Part shown: one piece after another, positions 18,858 to 28,196 of the stretch
Numbering within the stretch: position 1 is the first letter of the stretch
Layout of the letters: every line of letters starts with the position of its first letter
Notes under the pieces: model-generated
What the model saw: the letters and a program-made list of their open reading frames with translations, nothing else
Database searches by the model: none
What the model was told of the DNA's origin: nothing
Made by a program: the position numbers and the translations under genes
From: Bacteroidales bacterium
GTDB lineage: Bacteria > Bacteroidota > Bacteroidia > Bacteroidales > UBA932
DNA: 64,000 bases
Assembly: GCA_017429475.1 (NCBI GenBank)
Contig: JAFROX010000005.1
Span: 124,001 to 188,000, forward strand
Direction of reading: 5' to 3'

Positions 18858-21800
18858 CTATCTAACCCTGTAAGTCAGGTTGCGCGATGCCAGGAACTCC
18901 AGCAGGGCGGGTTCGGGGCTGACGTTGATGGTGCGGGAGAAGTACTCCACGTTGTTGCGCAGGTCGAGGTCGAGCACGTTCACGTAGAGGCGGGCGTGGC
19001 CCTTGCACTTCTTGCAGACCTTCTTGAGATGCTCGGTGAAGTCTTCGGTGACGGCCTCCAGCGGCATATCGATGATGAAGTCCTTGACGAACTCGTCCTT
19101 GACGTTGGAGAGCAGGTGCATCTCTTCGATGGCCATCTCGTAGCGCACCTCTCCGCTGTCCTTCTCGCTCTTGCCGCGGTAGCGCTCGCGGGTGCGGAAC
19201 TTGACGAGCAGCGTCTGGCCTTCCTGAACATACTGCATCCAGCGCTCGAAGTCCTTGCCGAAGAGGGCGACGTTGTAGCTGCCGGTGAAGTCCTCGATGT
19301 CGAACTTCACGAAGGGGCGGTTGTTCTTGGTCATCATCCGCGCGGCCTGCGTCACGAGGCCTGCCACGGTGAAGGTCTTGTCGAGCACGTTGTCCTTGGG
19401 CAGCCTGCGGCCCTGGGACTTGATGAGCGCGTCGCTCTCCATCCGCAGCTGGATGTCGGGCAGGTGGCTGATGCTCTCGGTGGCGAAGTTCTCTATCTCA
19501 AACTTGTACTTGTCGAGAGGGTGGGCGCTGAGATACATTCCCACGACTTCCTTCTCTTCCTTGAGTAGAGCCAGCTCGTCGACCTCGGGGGCGGTGGGGT
19601 AAGCCGGACGCACGGGCTTGAGCTCCTCCACGTCGCCGAAGAGGCTTGCGCCCTGGTTGATGGCGTCGTTGTGGAACTTGTTGGCGTAGCGCACCAGGTC
19701 GTCGAGGTAGGTTTCGCCGGTGACTGTCTCCGAAGGCACGAAGAACTGGGCGCGGGTCATATCGCCGAAGCTGTCGAAGGCTCCGGCGTAGGCCATGCAC
19801 TCAAGGCCCTTGCGGTTTATGACATTGAGCGGCACACGCTCCAGCAGGTCGAAGATGTCCTTGAAAGGGCCGCCTTTCTCACGGATGGAGATGATGGTGT
19901 TGATGGCGTTGGGGCCTATGCCCTTGATGCCACCGAGGCCGAAGCGGATGGCTCCCTTCTTGTTCACTGTGAAAGTGGTGTCGGACTCGTTGATGTCGGG
20001 GCCGAGCACGGCGATCTTGGCCCTGCGGCAGTCGTCCATCAGCTTGGTGATCTCCTCTATGTCGTTCAGGTTGCGGCTCATATTGGCAGCCATGAACTCG
20101 GCGCGGTAGTGCGTCTTGAGATAGGCGGTCTGGTAGCCCACCCAGGCATAGCAGGTGGAGTGCGACTTGTTGAAGGCGTAGGAAGCGAATTTCTCCCAGT
20201 CCTTCCATATCTTCTTGAGGATGGCCTCGTCGTAGCCGTTGGCGATTCCGCCCTTGATGAACTTGGGCTTGAGCTGGTCCAGCTTCTCCTTGATCTTCTT
20301 GCCCATCGCCTTGCGGAGCGTGTCGCTCTCGCCGCGGGTGAACCCTGCCAGCTGGCGGCTCAGAAGCATCACCTGCTCCTGGTAGACCGTGATGCCGTAG
20401 GTGTCCTTGAGGTACTTCTCCATCACGGGGATGTCGTACTCGATGGGCTTGCGGCCGTTCTTGCGGTCGATGAAGTCGGGGATGTAGTCCATCGGGCCCG
20501 GGCGGTAGAGGGCGTTCATCGCGATGATGTCCTCGAACTTGGTGGGCTTGAGCTCGCGGAGGTACTTGCGCATACCGTCGCTTTCGAACTGGAACACGGC
20601 TATCGTGTCGCCGTTGCTGAAGAGTTCGTAGGTGGCCTTGTCGTCGAGGGGAATCTTCTCCACGTCTAGGTCTATTCCCTTGCTTTTCTTTATGTTCTTG
20701 ACGCACTCCTTCTGGATGGAGAGGGTGGACAGGCCGAGGAAGTCCATCTTGAGCATTCCCACGTCCTCGATGAAAGAGCCTTCGTACTGGCTCACCAGCA
20801 TATTCTCGCCGGTCTCCTTGTCCTTCACCACGCTGAGCGGGATGTAGTCGGTGAGGTTGGAGCGGCCGATGATGGTGGCGCAGGCGTGCACTCCGGTCTG
20901 GCGTATGCTGCCCTCCAGCCGCGCAGCGAAGTCGATGGTCTCCTTCACCAGCGGGTTGTTCTTGGCCGCAGCCTCGTAGGCCGCCTTGAACTCGGGGTAG
21001 TACTGTATGCAGTTGGGGAGGGTGACGGGCAGAGTCTTCTCCTTCATCTTGCCTTCGTGGTCCGGGTCGGGCACCTTGGCCTCGAAAGGCCTTGAAGGGA
21101 TGATCTTGGAGAGGCGGTCGCTGATCTCCAGGGGCACCTGGTGGATGCGGGCCACGTCCTTGATGGCACTCTTGGCAGCCATAGTGCCGAAGGTGGCCAC
21201 GTGCGATATGTGGTCCTTGCCGTATTTGTTCTCGACGTAGCGGAACACGTTGCCGCGGCCGTCGTCGTCGAAGTCGATGTCGATATCGGGCATATTGATG
21301 CGGTCCGGGTTCAGGAAGCGCTCGAACAGCAAGTCATACTTCAGGGGGTCGATGTTGGTGATGTGCAGGCAGTAGGCCACCACGCTTCCGGCTGCGCTGC
21401 CTCGTCCGGGGCCGACCCAGGTGCCTTCCTTGCGCGCAGCGGCTATGAAGTCCTGCACGATGAGGAAGTAGTCAGGGAAGCCCATATTGGAGATGGTCTT
21501 CAGCTCGAACTCTATCTGGCTTGCCTGCTCCTCGGTGAGTTCCTTGCCGTAGCGCTCCTCGGCGCCCTTGTAGGTCAGGTGGCAGAGGTAGGCCACGGAC
21601 CACGCGAAGTCCTCGCCTCGCGGAGCTCCGGAGGTGTTGCTCAGGCCCACGTCTATGATGTCCTTGTATTTGGCAAGGTAGGTGTCGATGTCCTTGGTGA
21701 AGTCGTCCGGCAGGATGAACTTCGGCAGGATGGCAGGCGAGTCGATGTCGTAGCGCTCCACCTTCTCGGCCACTTCCAGCGTGTTCTCGCATACCTCCGG

Positions 21801-22601
21801 GTGGTCGGCGAAGATGGCTGCCATCTCCTCCTGCGTCTTGAGGTATTCCTGCTGGGTGTAGCGGATGCGGTCCGGGTCGTCGTAGTTGTCGTTGAAGGTG
21901 AGGCAGATCAGGCGGTCGTGTGCCGGGCCGTCCTCCTTGCGCACGAAGTGCACGTCGTTGGTGGCGATGACCTTCACGTCGTATTTCGCCGCCAGCTCGA
22001 AGATGGCTTCGTTCACCACCTGCTGCATCATATAGACCTTCGTGTCGGCGCCGGGCACCTCCGTCTTGTGGCGCTGCACCTCCAGGTAGAAGTCGTCGCC
22101 GAAGAGGTTCTTGTACCACTTGATGGTGTCCTCGGCCTTCTGGAAGTTGCGGGAGTAGATGGCCCTCGGAATCTCGCCGGCCAGGCAGGCGGAGCTGCAG
22201 ATGAGGCCTTCGTGGTATTTCTGCAGCAGCTCGCGGTCGATCTTGGGCTTCTGGTAGAAACCTTCGATGAAGGAGTAGGAGCTCAGCTTCACCAGGTTGT
22301 GGTAGCCCTGCATATTCTTGGCCAGCAGGATGAGGTGGTGGGGGCTGCGCTCCTCCTTGTTGTCGGTGAGGAAGCGGTTGTCGTTGGGGGAGACGTACAT
22401 CTCGGAGCCGATGATGGGCTTCACGTCGGGATATTTCTTCGCGTATTTGAAGAACTCCTTCACGCCGTACATATTGCCGTGGTCCGTGATGGCAAGGGCG
22501 GTCTGGCCGTCCTCGTGGGCCTTCTCGAAGAGCTTCGATATAGGGGCCGCGCCATCAAGGATGGAGTACTGCGTGTGGACGTGGAGATGTACGAATGCCA
22601 T
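18858..22601 (-). CDS. dnaE: DNA polymerase III alpha subunit
   Basis: 1247-residue replicative polymerase. An N-terminal PHP domain starts FVHLHVHTQYSILDGA (H5, H7, H9). The polymerase active site PDIDIDFDDDGRG and surrounding FLNPDRINM motif are intact, as is the GPGRGSAAGSVVAYCL region. Thumb, fingers (YRPGPMDYIPDFIDRK) and tandem helix-hairpin-helix (GIKGIGPNAI) follow, then a C-terminal OB fold (~residues 1000-1090). Length and order fit DnaE1. A -7 box ends only 5 bases before the ATG, so the transcript may be leaderless. The GH92 gene ends 12 bp upstream. Confidence 0.97.
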   Translation of the reverse strand: MAFVHLHVHTQYSILDGAAPISKLFEKAHEDGQTALAITDHGNMYGVKEFFKYAKKYPDVKPIIGSEMYVSPNDNRFLTDNKEERSPHHLILLAKNMQGYHNLVKLSSYSFIEGFYQKPKIDRELLQKYHEGLICSSACLAGEIPRAIYSRNFQKAEDTIKWYKNLFGDDFYLEVQRHKTEVPGADTKVYMMQQVVNEAIFELAAKYDVKVIATNDVHFVRKEDGPAHDRLICLTFNDNYDDPDRIRYTQQEYLKTQEEMAAIFADHPEVCENTLEVAEKVERYDIDSPAILPKFILPDDFTKDIDTYLAKYKDIIDVGLSNTSGAPRGEDFAWSVAYLCHLTYKGAEERYGKELTEEQASQIEFELKTISNMGFPDYFLIVQDFIAAARKEGTWVGPGRGSAAGSVVAYCLHITNIDPLKYDLLFERFLNPDRINMPDIDIDFDDDGRGNVFRYVENKYGKDHISHVATFGTMAAKSAIKDVARIHQVPLEISDRLSKIIPSRPFEAKVPDPDHEGKMKEKTLPVTLPNCIQYYPEFKAAYEAAAKNNPLVKETIDFAARLEGSIRQTGVHACATIIGRSNLTDYIPLSVVKDKETGENMLVSQYEGSFIEDVGMLKMDFLGLSTLSIQKECVKNIKKSKGIDLDVEKIPLDDKATYELFSNGDTIAVFQFESDGMRKYLRELKPTKFEDIIAMNALYRPGPMDYIPDFIDRKNGRKPIEYDIPVMEKYLKDTYGITVYQEQVMLLSRQLAGFTRGESDTLRKAMGKKIKEKLDQLKPKFIKGGIANGYDEAILKKIWKDWEKFASYAFNKSHSTCYAWVGYQTAYLKTHYRAEFMAANMSRNLNDIEEITKLMDDCRRAKIAVLGPDINESDTTFTVNKKGAIRFGLGGIKGIGPNAINTIISIREKGGPFKDIFDLLERVPLNVINRKGLECMAYAGAFDSFGDMTRAQFFVPSETVTGETYLDDLVRYANKFHNDAINQGASLFGDVEELKPVRPAYPTAPEVDELALLKEEKEVVGMYLSAHPLDKYKFEIENFATESISHLPDIQLRMESDALIKSQGRRLPKDNVLDKTFTVAGLVTQAARMMTKNNRPFVKFDIEDFTGSYNVALFGKDFERWMQYVQEGQTLLVKFRTRERYRGKSEKDSGEVRYEMAIEEMHLLSNVKDEFVKDFIIDMPLEAVTEDFTEHLKKVCKKCKGHARLYVNVLDLDLRNNVEYFSRTINVSPEPALLEFLASRNLTYRVR

Positions 22602-22605
22602 AGTA

Positions 22606-22613
22606 CAAATATA
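22606..22613 (-). promoter_or_regulatory. Bacteroidetes -7 box directly before dnaE
   Basis: TATATTTG on the minus strand; its last base is 5 bases from the dnaE ATG at 22601. Start of transcription would fall at or next to the start codon. Confidence 0.5.
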
Positions 22614-24842
22614 CTACTTTTCGGCGCTCATCACGAATTTCAGGGTGCCGCCGGCCATTATGTCGTCGTGGCTGATGGTCTTGCCGGTGAGGGGCTGGCC
22701 GTTCAGGTACATTTCCTTGACATAGATGTTCTGGGGGCCGTAGTTCTCGGCTATGACGGTGAATTTGTTGCCATTGGCCAAGTTGATTGTGGCCTTCGGG
22801 AGCTGCGGGGCTCCGAGGACGTACTCGCCGCCGCAGGGGTTCACGGGGTAGAAGCCGAGGGCCGAGAAAATGTACCAGGCGCTCATCTGGCCGCAGTCGT
22901 CGTTGCCGCAGAGGCCGTCCACGTCATCCTTATACTGGGTGGCGAAAATCTCGTGGATCAGTTCGGCGGTACGGTCCTGGCGGTCGGCAAGGGTGAAGAA
23001 GTATACCACGTGGTGGCTCGGCTCGTTGCCCTGGGCGTACTGGCCGATGAGGCCGGAAACGTCGCTCACGTCGCCCATTCCCTCAACTTCGCTCGGGACG
23101 GTGAAGAGGCTGTCGAGCTTGTTGGCCAGCTGCTTGTGACCGCCGTAGAGCTCAGCGAGGCCTTCGAAGTTCTGCTGCACGTGCCAGGTGTACTGCCAGG
23201 CGTTGCCTTCGGTGTACTGGCCGCCCATATTGCCTGCCTGCGCCAGGGCGTAGGGGCTGAAGGGAGAGGCCCAGTTGCCTTTGGAATCCTTCGGGCGCAT
23301 AAAGCCTGTGCTCGGGTCGAAGACGTTGCGGTAGTTCTCGCTGCGCTTCAGGAAGAACTCGTAGTCGTCCATCTTGCCCAGGGCCTTTGCGAACTGGGCT
23401 GCGCAGTAGTCGTCGTAGGCATATTCCAGGGTGCGGGACACGCTCTCCACGTCGATGACGTCATAGGGCAGGTAGCCGTACTTGTCGAGGACGGTCCAGT
23501 CGGAGTTGATGTGGTCCACGGTGAGGGAGCGCTTCACGGCTTCGTAGGCCTTCTCCACGTCGAAGTTGCGGTGGCCTTTGAGGTAGGCGTCCACGATTAC
23601 CGGCACGCAGTGGTTGCCGATCATACAGAAGTTGTCGCCGCCCCAAAGCGCCCAGATGGGCAGGAAGCCCTGCTTATCGTAGTGGCCGAGTGCCGACTGC
23701 ACGAACCAGTCGACTTTCTCGGGAGTAAGTATGGTGTAGAGCGGATGCGCGGCGCGGTAGGTGTCCCAGAACGAGAAGGTCGAGTAGTAGGGGTTCTCGC
23801 CGGCGTCGGCTATGTTGTTCGGATGTATGAAGAGGTGGTACATCGAGGTGTAGAACACGTCTTTCTGCTCGTCGGTGCCTTCGATCTCGATAAGGGAGAG
23901 GTATTTCGCCCACTGCTGTGCGGCTTGTTTGCGGATGGCGGTCAGGTCCCAGCCGGGGATTTCCTGTGCGATGTTGTTGCGGGCGCCTTCGATTGATCTT
24001 GAAGAGACGGAGACTTTGACCTTGAGGGTCTCGCCTTGTTTCAGGTCGAAGTCGAGGACGTAGCGGGGCGCTTTCTCGCGGGGGTCACGCTTGGCCAGCT
24101 CGGTGGCGTTGGTGAAGGGCTTGTCGAACTCAATGACGTAGTAGTAGGTGCGGTCGAGCCAGACATATGTGCGGCACCAGCCGCTGATTGTGCGGTCGTT
24201 CTCGAAGTTCTGCTCTGCAGCGAGGACGTGGGTGTGGAACTGGTTCTGGCCGCTGACCATCGCGCTCTGGAAGTCGAGCAGGATGTGCGGGGTGTCACTG
24301 CCGTCGAAGGTGTAGCTGTGGATGGCTGCGTGCTCGGTGGCGGACATCCTTGCGGTGACGTCATATGCGTCGAGTTTCACTTCATAGTAGCCGGGCTCGG
24401 CCTTTTCGTTGTCCTTGCTGAAGGGGCTGGTGAAGTCGTCACGTGCGGGGACTCCGGACTGCGTTGCGGCTGCGCTGGCTGTGCTCGCGCTGGGCTCCGC
24501 CGCATATTCCCCCGTGAAGGGCATGATGAACACGTCGCCGAGGTCGTGGCAGCCGGTGCCGCTCAGGCGGTTGTGCGAGAAGCCGATGATGCTGCGGTCG
24601 CGGTTCTGGTAGCCGGAGGTGTAGGCCCAGGAGAAGTTGCCGGTCTGCGGTCCCACCTGGATGTTGCCGAAGGGCACCGTGGCTCCGGGGTTGCAGTGGC
24701 CGTTGTCCGCCGCTCCCACGAAGGGATTCGCATAGCGGTTGTACTTGGTGGCATCGCTTGCCGTGTCCTTGCAGCTGGTGAAGGCCAGTGCGAGTATTGC
24801 CGTCAGCGCTGCAGTAGCGAGTATGAAGAAATATCTTTTCAT
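22614..24842 (-). CDS. GH92 family alpha-mannosidase lipoprotein
   Basis: 742 residues. The signal peptide ends in a lipobox (ALAFTSC), so it is a lipoprotein. The start of the mature part, YANPFVGAADNGHCNPGATVPFGNIQVGPQTG, and the stretches HNRLSGTGCHDLGDV and GNDDCGQMSAWYIFSALGFYPVNP are hallmarks of GH92, Ca2+-dependent exo-acting alpha-mannosidases that invert stereochemistry. It would trim mannose from host or yeast N-glycans or mannans. The domain plan is an N-terminal beta-sandwich followed by an (alpha/alpha)6 catalytic barrel. It is not in an obvious PUL; the nearest susCD genes are 32 kb away. Specific linkage (1,2, 1,3 or 1,4) cannot be judged. Confidence 0.94.
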   Translation of the reverse strand: MKRYFFILATAALTAILALAFTSCKDTASDATKYNRYANPFVGAADNGHCNPGATVPFGNIQVGPQTGNFSWAYTSGYQNRDRSIIGFSHNRLSGTGCHDLGDVFIMPFTGEYAAEPSASTASAAATQSGVPARDDFTSPFSKDNEKAEPGYYEVKLDAYDVTARMSATEHAAIHSYTFDGSDTPHILLDFQSAMVSGQNQFHTHVLAAEQNFENDRTISGWCRTYVWLDRTYYYVIEFDKPFTNATELAKRDPREKAPRYVLDFDLKQGETLKVKVSVSSRSIEGARNNIAQEIPGWDLTAIRKQAAQQWAKYLSLIEIEGTDEQKDVFYTSMYHLFIHPNNIADAGENPYYSTFSFWDTYRAAHPLYTILTPEKVDWFVQSALGHYDKQGFLPIWALWGGDNFCMIGNHCVPVIVDAYLKGHRNFDVEKAYEAVKRSLTVDHINSDWTVLDKYGYLPYDVIDVESVSRTLEYAYDDYCAAQFAKALGKMDDYEFFLKRSENYRNVFDPSTGFMRPKDSKGNWASPFSPYALAQAGNMGGQYTEGNAWQYTWHVQQNFEGLAELYGGHKQLANKLDSLFTVPSEVEGMGDVSDVSGLIGQYAQGNEPSHHVVYFFTLADRQDRTAELIHEIFATQYKDDVDGLCGNDDCGQMSAWYIFSALGFYPVNPCGGEYVLGAPQLPKATINLANGNKFTVIAENYGPQNIYVKEMYLNGQPLTGKTISHDDIMAGGTLKFVMSAEK

Positions 24843-24868
24843 AGTTTATGGTTTTCAGTAGAGTTATA

Positions 24869-24876
24869 CAAAAATA
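24869..24876 (-). promoter_or_regulatory. Bacteroidetes -7 box for the GH92 gene
   Basis: TATTTTTG on the minus strand, 27 bp before the ATG at 24842. Confidence 0.5.
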
Positions 24877-24951
24877 GCAAAAGCTCTGCAAAGTGAGGGC
24901 TTTTTCATTATCTTCGTGACCAGTAGTCATTAGAGGCGAAGGATTATTGAT

Positions 24952-25842
24952 ATGGAGAAAAATGACAACTTGCTTTATGCGGTTGAGGCTGATCTTGGTC
25001 TCAACATCCCTTTCATCAAAGGACAGACAATCAGAGTCAGGAATTGCTGGCACTTCAGTACCGACGGAGCAACCGTCGACGGTATGTTTTTCGACGAACT
25101 GGATTTCCGTGAGGGAATGGATCGGGTCGCATTGCTGAAGCAGCGGTACGATGTCCGTATCCTGGCTTTCTCACTGATGGACACCCACGTTCATTTCATC
25201 CTGCATGGAGAATTCAATCAGTGTAATGCTTTTATGCACGAATATGTGCGGAAGACTTCCTGGTCGATATCGCGCCGCCATAAAGACAGGCATAAGTTCA
25301 AGAATGTGCCCATTAACCATCAGGTCATAGATACAGACAGCTATCTGAAGACAGCCATTTGTTATGTTGTGAAGAATGCCCCGGTGGGTGGTATTCCGCA
25401 GAATGCTTATGATTATCCCTGGTCAAGCGGCCCGCTGTACTTCAGGTCGGCCGGCCATTGGTCATCGCCACAATGGCTTAGCGGCGATGTTCAACATAAT
25501 TGTGATGGAATAATCTTTCCCGGTTATTATGTTGATTACAGGCTGGTGGAGAAGGTTTTCAAAACGCACAAAAGTTTCAACTTCTTTATGTGTGTAAGCA
25601 AGGAGAGGGATGTGGAGGACCGGGGTGGAACTATCTCACATCTTTCTCTGCCTCTGCAAGAACTTCGCCAACACAAAGGAGAGGTTTGCTACGAACTGTT
25701 TGGCGTGGGCAGCATCCGCACACTGACTACAGCCCAACGCTTGCAGCTCGCCAGAACTTTAAAAGCCAGGTACAACTCTTCTCCGAAACAACTCGCACGT
25801 GTCTGTGGACTTATCTATGATGAAGTGAAAACAATGCTCTGA
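24952..25842 (+). CDS. REP-associated tyrosine transposase (RAYT-like, Y1/HUH family)
   Basis: 296 residues. The metal-binding HUH motif is H79-V-H81 in FSLMDTHVHFILHG. About 55 residues later comes YLKTAICYVVKNAPVGG, equivalent to the YIHxNPVKAG helix of RAYTs, with Y138 as the likely nucleophile, followed by YPWSSGPLYF, equivalent to the RAYT YRWSSY segment. These features define the Y1_Tnp fold shared with IS200/IS605 TnpA and the domesticated RAYTs. The C-terminal ~80 residues contain a helical DNA-binding-like stretch (SPKQLARVCGL). There is one copy here with no IS ends, and a 19-bp-arm palindrome begins 3 bp after the stop, as expected for a REPtron. Codons are less biased than neighbours. 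Confidence 0.85.
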   Translation: MEKNDNLLYAVEADLGLNIPFIKGQTIRVRNCWHFSTDGATVDGMFFDELDFREGMDRVALLKQRYDVRILAFSLMDTHVHFILHGEFNQCNAFMHEYVRKTSWSISRRHKDRHKFKNVPINHQVIDTDSYLKTAICYVVKNAPVGGIPQNAYDYPWSSGPLYFRSAGHWSSPQWLSGDVQHNCDGIIFPGYYVDYRLVEKVFKTHKSFNFFMCVSKERDVEDRGGTISHLSLPLQELRQHKGEVCYELFGVGSIRTLTTAQRLQLARTLKARYNSSPKQLARVCGLIYDEVKTML

Positions 25843-25844
25843 AC

Positions 25845-25996
25845 AACCTGAAATTCGCATTCGGTTGCTACCCCTTCTACAGGGTGCTGCAGAGGGGGTA
25901 ACTCGAGAATGCGGGAGGATTTCCTCTCGCATTTGCTTTCAATGTGCCCTACAGGAGCCTACAGGGCTGGTCTGCAACGAATGCGAATTTCGGGTT
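25845..25996. repeat. Long palindromic repeat, type C, next to the RAYT gene
   Basis: Arms AACCTGAAATTCGCATTCG (25845-25863) and CGAATGCGAATTTCGGGTT (25978-25996) pair at 18 of 19 positions. Inside is a second hairpin, AATGCGGGAGG / CCTCTCGCATT (25909-25933, one wobble), and a TACCCC/GGGGTA pair. The same architecture recurs at 32395, 33092 and 41823. Confidence 0.85.
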
Positions 25997-26146
25997 TTAA
26001 AAGGAAGGGCGTCAGGAGAGGCTAGGAGGGCATTGGGAAAAAAGTTGACATTCGCAAAGGGCAGAAATAGCCCTTGTGGGTGAATTGGCTCACAAATGCG
26101 GAAGTGAAGTTCTGCTGCTGGGAAGCACTGGCTCAGCGGCGGTGCG

Positions 26147-26216
26147 GAAGAAGTTATCTCCCGTCTGCCAGCAGGAGCTCTGGTGGGGGCTCCTGCTGCC
26201 ATCCGAGGATAACTAC
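26147..26216. repeat. Hairpin repeat, type E (AAGTTATC...GATAACT)
   Basis: Outer arms GAAGTTATC and GGATAACT enclose a perfect 10-bp inner stem CAGCAGGAGC / GCTCCTGCTG (26169-26198). Related copies lie at 3461, 32288, 32730, 32984, 33427 and 42159. The ~150 bp between this and the type C palindrome hold no gene that I can recognise. Confidence 0.8.
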
Positions 26217-26244
26217 GCAAAGTGCTGCAGCCTGGTGCCGGGCA

Positions 26245-26279
26245 CAAAAAAAGAGGGCGAGCGGGTCGTCCTCTTTTTT
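26245..26279. terminator. Bidirectional terminator between the RAYT repeats and the GlsB-like gene
   Basis: AAAAAAAGAGG ... CCTCTTTTTT forms a stem with A/T runs on both sides. It lies about 20 bp past the stop of the minus-strand gene at 26300. Confidence 0.65.
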
Positions 26280-26299
26280 CATTCAAGAGATTGGATCGG

Positions 26300-26554
26300 T
26301 TATTTCTTCTTGAAGAGTGAGATGATCCAAAGGAGCAGGACAGCGCCTACGCAGGCTGTGAGAATTTGGCCGATGATAGTTCCACCGAATGATACACCAA
26401 GCCAGTTGAGAATGTTGCCACCGATGAAACCACCGATGAGACCGATGATAATGTTACCAAGCAGACCAAAGCCGAAGCCTTTGAAAAGAACGCCGGCGAG
26501 CCAGCCTGCAACTGCTCCGATGAGGAGAGTGATGATAAGAGCTGTTAAATCCAT
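26300..26554 (-). CDS. GlsB/YeaQ/YmgE-family membrane protein
   Basis: 84 residues, almost entirely hydrophobic, with three Gly-rich membrane helices: LIITLLIGAVAGWLAGVLF, GLLGNIIIGLIGGFIGG, and IIGQILTACVGAVLLLWII. This is the transglycosylase-associated protein family, small inner-membrane proteins induced by general stress in many bacteria; their biochemical role is unknown. The name does not imply transglycosylase activity. The gene is on the minus strand, 30 bp downstream of gpmI, and ends at a good hairpin terminator (26245-26279). Confidence 0.88.
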   Translation of the reverse strand: MDLTALIITLLIGAVAGWLAGVLFKGFGFGLLGNIIIGLIGGFIGGNILNWLGVSFGGTIIGQILTACVGAVLLLWIISLFKKK

Positions 26555-26584
26555 AATATAAAAGTTTAAGGTTGAAGTGTTAGT

Positions 26585-28105
26585 TTAGTCAATCAGGCAT
26601 TCGCCGGTCATATCTGCAGGCTGGGGAATGCCCATCAGGCGCAGCATTGTCGGGGCGATGTCGGCCAGTCGGCCGTCGCGTACGCTCTTCACGTCGTCGT
26701 CGACAACGATGAACTGCACGGGATTCAGGGAGTGAGCGGTATTCGGAGAACCGTCCGGGTTCACAGCGTAGTCGGCGTTGCCGTGGTCAGCGGTGATCAG
26801 CACGCTGTAGCCGTGAGCACGGGCCACGTCCACAACCTTTCCTACCAGGTCGTCGATGGTGGCGACTGCCTTGCAGATGGCATCGTATACTCCGGTGTGA
26901 CCTACCATATCGCCGTTCGCGAAGTTGAGGATCACCATATCGTGCTTCTCGGTCTTAAGGTCGTCCATCAAGGCGGCGGCAACCTCGGGAGCGCTCATCT
27001 CGGGCTGGAGGTCGTAGGTAGCCACCTTCGGGGAGTTGATGAGGATGCGGTCCTCGTTCTCGAACGGAGCCTCGCGGCCGCCGTTGAAGAAGAAGGTCAC
27101 GTGGGCGTATTTCTCAGTCTCTGCGATACGCAGCTGAGAGCGGCCGGCGGCAGAAACCACTTCGCCGATAGTATTGGTCACGTTCTCCTTGTCGAAGAGG
27201 ATGTGGAGGCCTGTGAACTTGTCGTCGTAGGGAGTCAGGCAGCAGTAGTAGAGGGGAATGGTGTGCATTCCTGCCTCGGGCATATCCTGCTGTGTGAGCA
27301 CGGTGGTCATCTCGCGTGCGCGGTCGTTGCGGAAGTTGTAGAAGATGACGGCGTCGCCTTCCTGGATGGTGGCCACGGGCTTGCCGTCAGCGCCGACAAC
27401 GCAGATGGGTTTGATGAACTCGTCGGTGACGTCTTCGGCGTAAGACTCCTTGATGCCCTCGGTGGCGGAAGTGACTTTCTTGCCCACACCGTTCACGAGC
27501 AGGTCATAACCCTGCTTTACGCGCTCCCAGCGTTTGTCGCGGTCCATTGCGTAGTAGCGGCCCACAACCGAAGCGACCTTGCCGGTGGTGGCGGCCATCT
27601 TCTGCTCCAGCTCCTCTACGAAGCCCAGTCCGCTGCGGGGGTCGCAGTCACGGCCGTCCATAAAGCAGTGTACATATACTTTCTCGAAGCCCTGGTTTGC
27701 AGCCTCCGCGAGGAACTCGTAGAGATGGTTCAGAGAACTGTGCACGCCGCCGTGAGAGCACAGGCCGAGGAAGTGCAGGGCCTTGCCGCTCTTCTTCACA
27801 TAGTCATATACTGCAGCGATCTCCTTGTTCTCGAGAAGCTTGTGGGCAGCGCAGGCGCGGTTGATCTTCACCAGGTCCTGGTAGACGATGCGGCCGCCGC
27901 CGATGTTGAGGTGACCCACCTCCGAGTTGCCCATCTGGCCGTCGGGCAGACCAACGTCTTCGCCGCAGGCCATAAGGTGTGAGAAAGGATATTTGGCGCG
28001 CAGTGCGTCGATATGAGGTTGACCCTGGGTGTAGATGGCGTTGCTATGGTCGTGCTTGCCCTCTCCCCAGCCGTCAAGAATCATCAACAATACTTTTTTG
28101 TCCAT
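26585..28105 (-). CDS. gpmI: 2,3-bisphosphoglycerate-independent phosphoglycerate mutase
   Basis: 506 residues, the standard iPGM length. It interconverts 3- and 2-phosphoglycerate in glycolysis using two Mn2+ ions and a phosphoserine intermediate. The start [17 protein letters not shown] carries the first metal Asp, and [23 protein letters not shown] holds the catalytic Ser. The C-terminal metal site includes [11 protein letters not shown] and [10 protein letters not shown]. The cofactor-independent enzyme is the usual form in Bacteroidetes. It is transcribed divergently from rnr. Confidence 0.97.
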   Translation of the reverse strand: MDKKVLLMILDGWGEGKHDHSNAIYTQGQPHIDALRAKYPFSHLMACGEDVGLPDGQMGNSEVGHLNIGGGRIVYQDLVKINRACAAHKLLENKEIAAVYDYVKKSGKALHFLGLCSHGGVHSSLNHLYEFLAEAANQGFEKVYVHCFMDGRDCDPRSGLGFVEELEQKMAATTGKVASVVGRYYAMDRDKRWERVKQGYDLLVNGVGKKVTSATEGIKESYAEDVTDEFIKPICVVGADGKPVATIQEGDAVIFYNFRNDRAREMTTVLTQQDMPEAGMHTIPLYYCCLTPYDDKFTGLHILFDKENVTNTIGEVVSAAGRSQLRIAETEKYAHVTFFFNGGREAPFENEDRILINSPKVATYDLQPEMSAPEVAAALMDDLKTEKHDMVILNFANGDMVGHTGVYDAICKAVATIDDLVGKVVDVARAHGYSVLITADHGNADYAVNPDGSPNTAHSLNPVQFIVVDDDVKSVRDGRLADIAPTMLRLMGIPQPADMTGECLID

Positions 28106-28140
28106 ATTTTCAGTTATATTTGTCTATAAGTAATCAGATG

Positions 28141-28148
28141 CAAATCTA
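28141..28148 (-). promoter_or_regulatory. Possible -7 box for gpmI
   Basis: TAGATTTG on the minus strand, 36 bp before the gpmI ATG. A plus-oriented TATATTTG at 28116-28123 could serve rnr, but its -33 element is not convincing. Confidence 0.35.
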
Positions 28149-28196
28149 CGGAAAAATCGTTTAAGTTTTGCATCCCCAACAATAGGGATTTAGCGT

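Noticed and set aside
21141..23996. 951-residue open frame on the plus strand opposite dnaE and the GH92 gene
   Set aside because: It spans two well-supported minus-strand genes and is rich in Val, His, Asp and Ala as expected for antisense of C/G-ending codons; no family features.
24843..24951. A matching palindrome upstream of the RAYT gene, to make a complete mobile element
   Set aside because: No copy of the type C or E arms was found on the 5' side; only the 3' side carries them, so no bounded insertion sequence is claimed.
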